A DNA stretch of 64,000 nucleotides from an uncultured Clostridia bacterium. Lineage in GTDB: Bacteria > Bacillota > Clostridia > TANB77 > CAG-508. How positions within the stretch are numbered: position 1 is the first letter of the stretch; each line of letters begins with the position of its first letter. A model generated the notes under the pieces. That model searched no databases, had not been told where the DNA came from, and worked only from the letters and a program-made list of their open reading frames with translations. Shown one piece after another: positions 46,473-54,654 of the stretch. The stretch spans positions 1 to 64,000 of the forward strand of contig CAJFII010000008.1 of assembly GCA_904381285.1 (NCBI GenBank), in the 5' to 3' direction. A program made the position numbers and the translations under genes.

Positions 46473-46928
46473 ATGTTAAAATCAGTTTTTAAGGAAATAA
46501 TTATTATTTTATTGTTATTATTAGCTATAATATTAGTTTTAGGAGTATTTTTATATGATTATATACCAACAAACAAAATAGTACCTAAAATTGAACAATA
46601 TCAAGCACCAGAGAGTATACGAAATGAATTATCAGAAACAGTAAACAGTTTAGATGAAGAAATGTCTCCAATTATTTATGAAATTGATGGGACAGATTTA
46701 AATAATTATGAAAAATCAAATGATTATGAAAAAGGAAAAGTTAATCCTTTTTCTGCAACAGACACAAATGCACAAACTAATAACAATACGGTTACCAATA
46801 CAAATGGAAACACAAATAATAATGGAAACAATAATTCTAATATAAATAACAACACAAACAATAATACAAACACTAATAATAATTCGAATTCTGTAGGTAA
46901 TTATTTACCAAATACAGGAACAAAATAA
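46473..46928 (+). CDS. Small membrane protein of the pilus operon, Asn-rich, ends near LPNTG
   Basis: A 151-aa protein with one N-terminal membrane helix (about 9-30), a short acidic segment, a long Asn/Thr-rich tail and the C-terminal residues NYLPNTGTK. Its place after pilO suggests a PilP-like or linker role, but I see no recognised domain. The LPNTG resembles a sortase signal, but the hydrophobic and basic tail that should follow is missing. ATG after AAGGAGG. Confidence 0.65.
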   Translation: MLKSVFKEIIIILLLLLAIILVLGVFLYDYIPTNKIVPKIEQYQAPESIRNELSETVNSLDEEMSPIIYEIDGTDLNNYEKSNDYEKGKVNPFSATDTNAQTNNNTVTNTNGNTNNNGNNNSNINNNTNNNTNTNNNSNSVGNYLPNTGTK

Positions 46929-46993
46929 TTTAGGTTATATTTATTTATATAGATATACACAAAATAAAAAATATTTTTAAGGAGGAATTTTTT

Positions 46994-47221
46994 ATGTTAA
47001 AAGGACAAAAAGGTATTACACTAGTAGCTTTAGTAATTACTATCATCGTATTACTAATTCTTGCAGGAGTAACAATTACACTTACTCTAGGAGAAAATGG
47101 TATATTTAAAACAGCTGAAAAAGCTGGAGAAAACTATACTCAAGCTCAAAGAGAAGAATTAGAAGGATTAAATTCATTCCAAAATACAGTTGATAGAGTA
47201 ATTGAAAACGTAACAGACTAA
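46994..47221 (+). CDS. Small type IV pilin, likely major subunit
   Basis: A 75-aa protein: leader MLKGQKG, then ITLVALVITIIVLLILAGVT and NGIFKTAEKAGENYTQAQ. The short leader, cleavage after Gly and the hydrophobic helix are those of type IV prepilins; +5 is Ala instead of Glu. There is almost no globular head. The strong ribosome site AAGGAGGA and two following hairpins suggest high expression. I infer the main pilus subunit; the proteins at 25497 and 36386 share its N-terminus. Confidence 0.8.
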   Translation: MLKGQKGITLVALVITIIVLLILAGVTITLTLGENGIFKTAEKAGENYTQAQREELEGLNSFQNTVDRVIENVTD

Positions 47222-47264
47222 TTAATGTAACGAACCCATAATTGTATAATATACGGGTTAAAGT

Positions 47265-47298
47265 AAATGGCATATGCAATTTTATGTATATGCCATTT
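47265..47298 (+). terminator. Hairpin after the small pilin
   Basis: AAATGGCATAT (47265-47275) and ATATGCCATTT (47288-47298) form an 11-bp stem, preceded by a second stem AACCC...GGGTT (47233-47259). No strong T run, so it may lower readthrough or protect the pilin mRNA. Confidence 0.55.
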
Positions 47299-47325
47299 AG
47301 TTTAAAAAACTAAGGGGAAATAAAA

Positions 47326-48138
47326 ATGCTAGAAATAATTTTATTAATTATTGTATTTATAATAGGAATTTACTTTGGTAGTTTTTTTACGCTTGCAACA
47401 TATAGACTACCTAAAAAAGAAAATATAACACATAAACATTCATATTGTCCTAATTGTAATCATAAATTAGGTGTTTTTGACTTAGTTCCAATTTTTAGCT
47501 ATTTATTTCTAAAAGGAAAATGTAGATATTGTGGCAATAAAATAGGTATTAGATATTTTCTATTTGAATTACTAACTGGAATCGTATTTGTTCTATTTGC
47601 AATTTCATTAAATGTTAATGTACTTAACTTAAGTGTTAATACTATAATTTATTTTGCTCTAACTATTCTATATTTTGCTAGTTTATTTATTATTGCAGGA
47701 ATAGAAAAAGAAAAGAATATTATACAAAAATCTGTATTAATTTATGGAGTTTTTGTTGCTATTTTATATATGATATATTCATATACACTAAATCATGATA
47801 ATGTATATGCATATGTTATATATTTATTAATGATGATTATTTTACTTTTTATGGATATAATAGTTTTAAAAAAGAAAATGAAATATAGTTATACAATACA
47901 AATTTTAATTTTAATATTATATATGTTAATATTTTCAGGGGTATATAATACTATTTTTACTATTTCTATCGCAATTTTATCGGTAGGGTTTAGGCGTTTA
48001 CTATTGAAATTAAATGGAAATAAATCAAAAGTAGTAAAAAATGAAACAAAAGTACCTTTTGGATTTTTCTTATGCGTATCTAATATTTTAGTTATAATAA
48101 TATCAAACTTTATTATAAATTATACAATAATTAAATAG
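47326..48138 (+). CDS. pilD: Prepilin peptidase (A24 aspartic protease)
   Basis: A 270-aa polytopic membrane enzyme that cuts the prepilin leader and methylates the new N-terminus. The methylase-like N-domain has the two zinc pairs CPNCNH and CRYCGN (about 43-67) and the segment FDLVPIFSYLFLKG. About seven membrane helices follow. The catalytic aspartates are less plain than usual: one Asp in the MDIIVLKKK region is visible, and I did not find a canonical GxGD. Position among pilin genes supports the call. Confidence 0.85.
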   Translation: MLEIILLIIVFIIGIYFGSFFTLATYRLPKKENITHKHSYCPNCNHKLGVFDLVPIFSYLFLKGKCRYCGNKIGIRYFLFELLTGIVFVLFAISLNVNVLNLSVNTIIYFALTILYFASLFIIAGIEKEKNIIQKSVLIYGVFVAILYMIYSYTLNHDNVYAYVIYLLMMIILLFMDIIVLKKKMKYSYTIQILILILYMLIFSGVYNTIFTISIAILSVGFRRLLLKLNGNKSKVVKNETKVPFGFFLCVSNILVIIISNFIINYTIIK

Positions 48139-48146
48139 GTGATGAA

Positions 48147-48569
48147 ATGAAAAAAAACAAAATATATGATAATAAAGGTGTTACTACAGCAGATATAGTG
48201 GCAGGTGTTTTAATTATTATTGTATTTATATCCGTAATTACTACAAGTTTTTATAATTATTATTTAAGTACAACATCTGAAAGTAGAGCTGCTATGGCAA
48301 CTAATTGTGTAATAGATGTAATCGAAAATGTTGAAGCAATGGACTATGAAGATGTGGAACAAGCATCAGTAGATGAATTAGTGCAAGGATTTGTAGAAGA
48401 TGGTACAATACCAGCAGGATATACATTAACAGCACAACTTCAAAAATATAATGAATTAGAAGGTAATACAGATAAAAAGGATTTAATCAAAATTTTAAAA
48501 GTTAATGTGAAATACACAATAAATGAAAAAGAAGAAAATTTTGAAGTAACCAGATTAATAACCAAATAA
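48147..48569 (+). CDS. Minor pilin-like protein
   Basis: A 140-aa protein, leader MKKNKIYDNKG then VTTADIVAGVLIIIVFISVI, a prepilin-like signal with Thr/Ala in place of the usual Leu/Ile-Glu. The rest (about 45-140) is a small globular head without recognised motif. It overlaps no neighbour and starts eight bases after pilD. Probably a minor subunit that primes the pilus. Confidence 0.7.
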   Translation: MKKNKIYDNKGVTTADIVAGVLIIIVFISVITTSFYNYYLSTTSESRAAMATNCVIDVIENVEAMDYEDVEQASVDELVQGFVEDGTIPAGYTLTAQLQKYNELEGNTDKKDLIKILKVNVKYTINEKEENFEVTRLITK

Positions 48570-48583
48570 AGGAGTTTAACATT

Positions 48584-49006
48584 ATGAAATCTAATAGAGG
48601 AGTAACAACCACAAGTTTAATAATTTATGTTATTGCAATGACAATAGTAATTGGTATAATCGCTACTATTAATTCATTCTTTTATAGCAATGTTATGAAT
48701 CTAGAAGATGGAAGTAGCAATATAGCTGAACTTACAAAATTTAATATGTATTTTTTAGAAGATACTAAAAAATCTAATAATGATATTGTAAAACTTTCAA
48801 ATAATTCGATTACATTTTCCAGTGGAAATACTTTTACATTTCAAGACAATGCAATATATTTAAATAACATTAGAATATGTGAGGATGTTCAAAATTTACA
48901 ATTTAGTGTAAATGAAAATTCTGACAAAAATATTATTAATGTTTTAGTAACTATTGGAGATAATATGGAGTATACAAAAACGACAAAATACGTTATGAAG
49001 AAATAA
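48584..49006 (+). CDS. Minor pilin-like protein
   Basis: A 140-aa protein, leader MKSNRG then VTTTSLIIYVIAMTIVIGIIA, again a prepilin-like start. The C-terminal head is mainly beta-rich (SNNSITFSSGNTFTFQDNAIYL), like GspJ/ComGF-type subunits. Directly upstream of pilB. Confidence 0.7.
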   Translation: MKSNRGVTTTSLIIYVIAMTIVIGIIATINSFFYSNVMNLEDGSSNIAELTKFNMYFLEDTKKSNNDIVKLSNNSITFSSGNTFTFQDNAIYLNNIRICEDVQNLQFSVNENSDKNIINVLVTIGDNMEYTKTTKYVMKK

Positions 49007-49098
49007 TAGTAATTTGTGGAAATTATACAATTAGTATATGAAAAAAATGTAATATAAGATATAATTAAATAGAATAATATACAAAGGAGGAAAAGAAT

Positions 49099-50715
49099 AT
49101 GAGACAACCTATTGGAATTGAATTAGTAAGAAGAGGAGTTATTACAGAAGAAGATATTACAAAAGCTCTAGAATACCAAAAATCACATCCTAATAAAAAA
49201 ATAGGAGACATATTAAATACTTTAGGAGTATGTGATTCTAATATACTAATACAAGCAATTGGAGAAATATTAGGTGAAAAATCAATGCTTCTAGATGAAC
49301 ATCATTTAAAATTAAATTTAGAAGACTACATTTCTCTTGATGTATTAAGACAAAATAAAGCTGTACCATTTGAAATAGAAAATGGTAAGATTAAAGTATG
49401 TTTTTCTGATACTGCTAATAAAAAGGCAGTAGAAACAATTAGACTTTTATTATTAAATAAAGGTTTAGTAATGGAAAAATATATTACATTTGAAAGTAAT
49501 ATAGATAAAGTTTTAAAATCATTTGAAGGTGATAGTTCACATGATATAAAATCAACTTCAGATATTACAGGTTTAATAGATACTATTATAAAAAAAGCAA
49601 TGGATCAAAGAGCTAGTGATATTCATTTTGAACCAATGGAAAATGGTATAAGAATACGTTATAGAATAGATGGAGAATTATATACAGTAGCAAATTTGGA
49701 AAGAGAAAAACAACCACAAATTATAGGAAGATTAAAAGCTATTTCAAATATGCACCAAGAAAAACAAGAATCACAAGATGGTAGAATACTTTTATATCCA
49801 GATTATAATATTCGTGTTTCATCACAAAGAAATGTATATGGTGAAAAATTTGTTTTAAGATTATTAAAAAAGAATGCTGATTTGAAGGAAATTTTTGAAC
49901 TAGGATTTCCAGAAGATGAAAATATTTTAAATAAAGCATTTAATAAAAGAAATAGTATAACAATAATGGCAGCTCCTACAGGAGAAGGTAAAACTACCAC
50001 ATTATATAGTGTTATAGCTTACCTAAATAGGCCTGAAATTAATATAACAACAATTGAGGATCCGGTTGAAATAAGAATTCCAGGATTAAACCAAATAGAA
50101 ATAGATGCAAAAACAAATTTCATAGATTCATTAAGAACAGTACTAAGACAGGATCCAGATATTATACTAGTTGGAGAAATTAGAGATAAAGAAACAGCAG
50201 AAATTGCTATGCAAGCTGGTCAAACAGGTCACTATGTTTTATCAACAATACACACAATTGATAGTGTAGAAGTTATTACAAGACTTAGAAAAATGGGAAT
50301 TTCAAATTATGATATTGCAAGTACTCTTGCGACATCTGTATCACAAAGACTTGTAAGAAAAGTTTGTCCACACTGTGCAGTACAAAGAGATTTTACTAAA
50401 GAAGAAATTGATATAATGACAGAGATAGGTCAAAAATATGGTGTTGAATTTGATTTTAATGGAAAGAAAACATTTGATGTAGTAGGATGTAAACACTGTA
50501 ATAATTCTGGATATTATGACAGAATAGGTATATTTGAAGTATTAATAATAGATGATAAAATAAGAGAGTTAATTACTAATGATGCATCTACAATAAAAAT
50601 AAAAGAAGAAGCAATTAAGGGAACATATAAACCATTAGTTATTGATGGAATAAATAAAGTAATAAATGGTGTAACAACTTTACAAGAATTAAACAAAAAA
50701 TTAGTATTATTTTAG
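49099..50715 (+). CDS. pilB: Pilus extension ATPase PilB
   Basis: A 538-aa GspE-type secretion ATPase. The MshEN-like N-terminal domain (about 1-140) often binds c-di-GMP; FGELLVRRG-like residues appear as GIELVRRGVITEEDI. The catalytic part has Walker A APTGEGKTTT (Glu replaces the usual Ser), the Asp box TIEDPVE, Walker B ILVGEIRDKETA and the His box. Two Cys pairs (CPHC, CKHC) near the C-terminus bind zinc, as in PilB. ATG after AAAGGAGG. Confidence 0.93.
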   Translation: MRQPIGIELVRRGVITEEDITKALEYQKSHPNKKIGDILNTLGVCDSNILIQAIGEILGEKSMLLDEHHLKLNLEDYISLDVLRQNKAVPFEIENGKIKVCFSDTANKKAVETIRLLLLNKGLVMEKYITFESNIDKVLKSFEGDSSHDIKSTSDITGLIDTIIKKAMDQRASDIHFEPMENGIRIRYRIDGELYTVANLEREKQPQIIGRLKAISNMHQEKQESQDGRILLYPDYNIRVSSQRNVYGEKFVLRLLKKNADLKEIFELGFPEDENILNKAFNKRNSITIMAAPTGEGKTTTLYSVIAYLNRPEINITTIEDPVEIRIPGLNQIEIDAKTNFIDSLRTVLRQDPDIILVGEIRDKETAEIAMQAGQTGHYVLSTIHTIDSVEVITRLRKMGISNYDIASTLATSVSQRLVRKVCPHCAVQRDFTKEEIDIMTEIGQKYGVEFDFNGKKTFDVVGCKHCNNSGYYDRIGIFEVLIIDDKIRELITNDASTIKIKEEAIKGTYKPLVIDGINKVINGVTTLQELNKKLVLF

Positions 50716-50737
50716 TTATTAGAGGAGGTAAATACAA

Positions 50738-51838
50738 ATGATACAAATAGAAAAAATTTTAGATTATGCGATAAAAAAAGATGCATCAGATATACATTTT
50801 ATAAGTGGAAATAGGCCAATGCTTAGAATTATAAGAGATTTAGTTCCAGTAGAAGATACAGAAGAACTAATTCCAGAAGATATGAGCGAAATATATGATT
50901 ATTTGGTAAAGGGAAATATAGATAAAGACAATGTCTTTAGACAAACAAAAAAATTAGACACATTTTTGGAATATGGAAATAGGCGTTTTAGGGTAAATAT
51001 TTCTTTGTCAGGAGATATACCAATTGCTACTTTGAGAATCATAAAAAATGAATTACCTAAATTTGAAGAATTAGGTGTTCCAGATATTGTTAGACGTATG
51101 ACGTTCCAACCACAAGGTCTTATGTTAGTTACAGGTAAAACAAACTCAGGTAAAACGACAACTTTAAATGCATTAATTAATGAAATTAATGAAACACAAA
51201 ATAAAAAAATACTAACACTAGAAAGCCCAGTAGAGTATAAGCATCATTCAAAAAAATCAATAATTGTACAAAAAGAAGTTGGAGTAGGTGGAGATTCTTT
51301 ATGCTATAGTGATGGTGTAAAAAACTCATTAAGAGAAGATTGTGACATTATAGTAGTAGGAGAAATTAGAGATAAAGAAACAATGGAAGCAGCTATCGAA
51401 ACAGCTGAATCTGGACATTTAGTAATAGGAACACTTCATACAAAATCTTGTGCAGAAACAATAGATAGAATGATAAACTTTTATGATATACCAGATCAAC
51501 CAACTGTAAAATATCTAATTTCTTCATTATTAAAATTAGTTATTTCACAAAGACTATTAAAAGGAACTGATGGAAAATTGGTTTTAGTACCAGAAGTAAT
51601 GGTAGTAGATAACATAGTTGCAGGACTAATTAGAAAAGATAAATTAAGCGTTTCTGAAATAGAAGATGCAATACAAAGTAATTTAGAAAAAGGAAGTATA
51701 GGACTTATAAATTCAATTGCTACATTATTCGTTGATGAAAAAATAACTCTAGAGCAAGCAAAAGCTCAAATAGAGGAAAAAAATATTGAAACATTAAACA
51801 GAACAATTATGCAATTAAGAATTAAAAAGAATAAATAA
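50738..51838 (+). CDS. pilT: Pilus retraction ATPase PilT
   Basis: A 366-aa GspE-family ATPase lacking the zinc site. Walker A is TGKTNSGKTTT (Asn at the usual Gly/Ser place), the Asp box TLESPVEY, Walker B IIVVGEIRDKETM; the His box is GHLVIGTLHTKS. Retraction ATPases allow twitching and DNA uptake. ATG after GAGGAGG. 29 bases before pilC. Confidence 0.88.
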   Translation: MIQIEKILDYAIKKDASDIHFISGNRPMLRIIRDLVPVEDTEELIPEDMSEIYDYLVKGNIDKDNVFRQTKKLDTFLEYGNRRFRVNISLSGDIPIATLRIIKNELPKFEELGVPDIVRRMTFQPQGLMLVTGKTNSGKTTTLNALINEINETQNKKILTLESPVEYKHHSKKSIIVQKEVGVGGDSLCYSDGVKNSLREDCDIIVVGEIRDKETMEAAIETAESGHLVIGTLHTKSCAETIDRMINFYDIPDQPTVKYLISSLLKLVISQRLLKGTDGKLVLVPEVMVVDNIVAGLIRKDKLSVSEIEDAIQSNLEKGSIGLINSIATLFVDEKITLEQAKAQIEEKNIETLNRTIMQLRIKKNK

Positions 51839-51867
51839 AAAAAGACTAGAAGAAAGGAGAAAATTTA

Positions 51868-53220
51868 ATGGCGGTATATAGATATAGAGCTTTAACCCCT
51901 AATGGTGTAATTGTTAGTAACCGTATAGATGAAAACAATAGAAGTGCTGTAATAAAAAAGCTAAAAAGAAATAATTTAACGCCGATTAGCATTACAGAAC
52001 AAATAGGACTTGCAAAAAAACCAGTAAAATCGAATAAAAGAAACATAAAAGACATAGAAGATATTATGAAAAATGTAAATACTTCAAACTTAATGTCCAA
52101 CAGAGAGAAAAAAAGAGAATCATATATTCAAAAAATAAATAAAGCCTTAGCAAAGACAGAAAAAATTACAACTAGAGATATAGTAATATTTACACAAAAC
52201 TTCTATTTATTAAAAAAAGCTAACTTTAACAATATACATGCTTTAAATACTATTATAGAAAGTACAGAAAACTACATTTTTAGAGGAATATTAGAAGATA
52301 TATTAGCAGGTGTTGAAGCAGGGGAAAATATGTATACAACTATGGAATATTATTCTAATGTATTCCCATACATTTACATTAATATGATACGTGTTGGAGA
52401 ACTTTCTGGTTCGCTTACTAATTCATTAAAACAAGCAGTAAAATATCTAGATGAAAGTACTAATATTAATAAAAAGTTAAAAAATATATTAATACCAAAT
52501 CTTGTACAATTTGCATTATTATTAGTAATGTTAGTAGTAGGTACACTTGTTGCTGTTCCTGCAATTCAAAATGTATTTGATGCAGTAGGAACTACAGATA
52601 CATTACCACCTCTAACACTTTGGTTTAAAGATTTCTTGGACAAATTAATTATGTATTGGTATGTCCCAACGGCCTTTATAGCGGCAATTGTTATATTTTT
52701 TGTAATGTATATACGAACACCAAAAGGAAAATACAATTTTGACTATTTTAAATATACTATGCCAATTTTCGGAAAATTAATATTTGCTCTGGACTTTTCT
52801 AGATTAATGAAAGCTATGCTTCTAAATTTAAATAATGGTATGAGAATTCAAGAGGCATTAGAAGTTAGTAAAAATATATGTAAAAATTATGTTATGCTTT
52901 CAATAATTGAAACATCAATAAACAATATCTTAATAGGTCAATCCTGGATTGATCCATTTGAAAAATCAGGATTACCTTCATCTATGATAACAGAAATGTT
53001 AAAAATAGGTATGAAAACAGATTTATCAGAAATGATGGAAAAATTAGTTGAATATATGGAAATAGATATAAATAACATAATAGACAATATTATGAAAGTA
53101 TTACCACAAGTAGTATACAGTATTGTAGGTGTTGTATTAATATTCTTTGTACTAATCGTATTAGTACCTGCACTACAATTATATATGGGTAACTTCTTAA
53201 TTTCAGCAGCAGGATTTTAA
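51868..53220 (+). CDS. pilC: Pilus inner-membrane platform protein PilC
   Basis: A 450-aa GspF-family protein with two T2SSF domains (about 105-235 and 300-430), each with conserved G-E-x-x-G-x-L-like residues (RVGELSGSLTNSL in the first), and three long hydrophobic helices. It anchors the motor ATPases. Last gene of the operon, followed by a terminator. ATG after AAAGGAG. Confidence 0.92.
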   Translation: MAVYRYRALTPNGVIVSNRIDENNRSAVIKKLKRNNLTPISITEQIGLAKKPVKSNKRNIKDIEDIMKNVNTSNLMSNREKKRESYIQKINKALAKTEKITTRDIVIFTQNFYLLKKANFNNIHALNTIIESTENYIFRGILEDILAGVEAGENMYTTMEYYSNVFPYIYINMIRVGELSGSLTNSLKQAVKYLDESTNINKKLKNILIPNLVQFALLLVMLVVGTLVAVPAIQNVFDAVGTTDTLPPLTLWFKDFLDKLIMYWYVPTAFIAAIVIFFVMYIRTPKGKYNFDYFKYTMPIFGKLIFALDFSRLMKAMLLNLNNGMRIQEALEVSKNICKNYVMLSIIETSINNILIGQSWIDPFEKSGLPSSMITEMLKIGMKTDLSEMMEKLVEYMEIDINNIIDNIMKVLPQVVYSIVGVVLIFFVLIVLVPALQLYMGNFLISAAGF

Positions 53221-53232
53221 ATAAAACAATTA

Positions 53233-53295
53233 AGACGAAAAGTAAATAATAAAGTGGTATTTAATAATCATCTTTATTATGCTTTTCGTTTTTTG
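53233..53295 (+). terminator. Terminator of the pilus operon
   Basis: ACGAAAAG plus AATAATAAAG pairs with CTTTATTAT plus CTTTTCGT, followed by a T run. Confidence 0.8.
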
Positions 53296-53313
53296 AATTT
53301 TTAGGAGGAAAGT

Positions 53314-54225
53314 ATGAGAATAGGAATAGATATAGGCGGAAGTCATATAGGAGTAGGATTAGTAGATGAAAATGGAAAAATTATATTAAAAAAAGAGAAA
53401 GATTTATTAAAAGAATATAAAGAAAATATACAAGATATAATTGGAACAACTATTATAAATTATATTAATGAAATACTTGAAGAACAAAAAATTACTACGG
53501 AAGATTTAAAATTTATAGGAATTGCTTTTCCTGCAAGTTTTAGAAATGGAAAAATAGGTTCATCAGTAAACTTAGGAGCAAATGGTGAAATATTAAGAAA
53601 AACTCTACAATCAAAATTTTCTATACCTGTGTATATTAGAAATGATGCAAAATGTGCAGCAATTTGTGAAAAAAAATATGGTTCATTAAGACCATATTCG
53701 GACTGTATATTTTTAACAATAGGAACAGGAATAGGAGGGGCGGCGTTTGTTAATAATAAACTATTCGCTGCTCCTGAAAATGATAGATTTAAAGTAGGAC
53801 ATATAACGATACAAAAAGATGGTCTAAAATGCAAATGTGGAAAAAATGGATGTTTTGAAAATTATGCTTCAATTACAGCATTAAAAAGAAATATAAAAGA
53901 AGAATATAACATTGGAAATGAAATGACAGGAAAAGAATTATATGATTTTATAGTGAAAAATGAAATCGATAAAAAAATGCTAGACATTATAGATAAATAT
54001 ATAGAAAATTTAAGCATTGGAATATCTAATTTAATAAATCTATTTGAACCAGAAGCAATTAGTATAGGAGGAAGTTTTGTACATTATAAAGAAATCTTTT
54101 TTGAAAAATTAAAATCAAAACTAGAAGAAAACAATTTATTGTATAAAGATAATATACCAAAACTTTTTTTAGCGAATTATAAGAATGATGCGGGAATGAT
54201 TGGAGCATCACAAATAGAAGAATAA
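53314..54225 (+). CDS. ROK-family sugar kinase
   Basis: A 303-aa protein. N-terminal phosphate loop DIGGSHIGVGLVDENGK (about 5-21), catalytic NDAKCAA (about 112), GTGIGGAAF and the ROK zinc signature CKCGKNGCFE. ROK kinases of this length are usually glucokinases or other hexose kinases; no DNA-binding domain is attached, so it is not a repressor. The specific sugar cannot be told. ATG after AGGAGG. Confidence 0.88.
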   Translation: MRIGIDIGGSHIGVGLVDENGKIILKKEKDLLKEYKENIQDIIGTTIINYINEILEEQKITTEDLKFIGIAFPASFRNGKIGSSVNLGANGEILRKTLQSKFSIPVYIRNDAKCAAICEKKYGSLRPYSDCIFLTIGTGIGGAAFVNNKLFAAPENDRFKVGHITIQKDGLKCKCGKNGCFENYASITALKRNIKEEYNIGNEMTGKELYDFIVKNEIDKKMLDIIDKYIENLSIGISNLINLFEPEAISIGGSFVHYKEIFFEKLKSKLEENNLLYKDNIPKLFLANYKNDAGMIGASQIEE

Positions 54226-54244
54226 AAAAATGCAAACATGTGAA

Positions 54245-54300
54245 CAAAAGGGTCGTTCCTTAAAGTTCAAATTCATGAACTTTAAGAAGCGTCCCTTTTG
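54245..54300 (+). terminator. Terminator after the ROK kinase
   Basis: CAAAAGGG plus CCTTAAAGTTC pairs with GAACTTTAAG plus CCCTTTTG around a short loop, an extended imperfect stem. Confidence 0.8.
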
Positions 54301-54315
54301 TTTATCTTAGTTGTA

Positions 54316-54344
54316 TTGACTTTTCTCATATATCGTAGTATAAT
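54316..54344 (+). promoter_or_regulatory. Promoter of the RNase J leader
   Basis: TTGACT (54316-54321), 17-bp spacer, TATAAT (54339-54344). Confidence 0.7.
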
Positions 54345-54350
54345 AATAAA

Positions 54351-54586
54351 AGCTATTACCTAATAATGGTAAAGAAGAGATTTTAATTTTATGTATAAAC
54401 AAAGAAAATGAGAAAAATAATATTAATGTATTGATTCGGGAAAATGAAAATATAGAAATAAATAAAAAAAGGTGTAAATTTATATAATGTGTGCGGGATT
54501 TAGAGTATATAATTTTATACCAAATAAAACTATATATAAACGTATTTTCTAAAATCAATCAGTTTATTAATAAACTGGTTTTTTTG
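54351..54586 (+). ncRNA. Short transcript or attenuated leader upstream of RNase J
   Basis: The predicted transcript starts near 54351 and runs into a terminator at 54557-54586 (AATCAGTTTA/TAAACTGGTT, loop TTAA, T run), 70 bases before RNase J. A tiny reading frame (54391, six codons) lies inside. The stretch 54226-54654 has no other gene. Either this is a separate small RNA or a leader that attenuates RNase J; I do not recognise its family. Confidence 0.5.
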
Positions 54587-54654
54587 CATTTCCTAATGCA
54601 AAAAATAATATTGTACAAAAATTAAATGAGAATAGAATAAAGGAGAGATAAAAT

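Noticed and set aside
46910..46928. Calling the Asn-rich pilus-operon protein a sortase substrate
   Set aside because: The LPNTG motif is only two residues from the C-terminus, without the hydrophobic and basic tail required.
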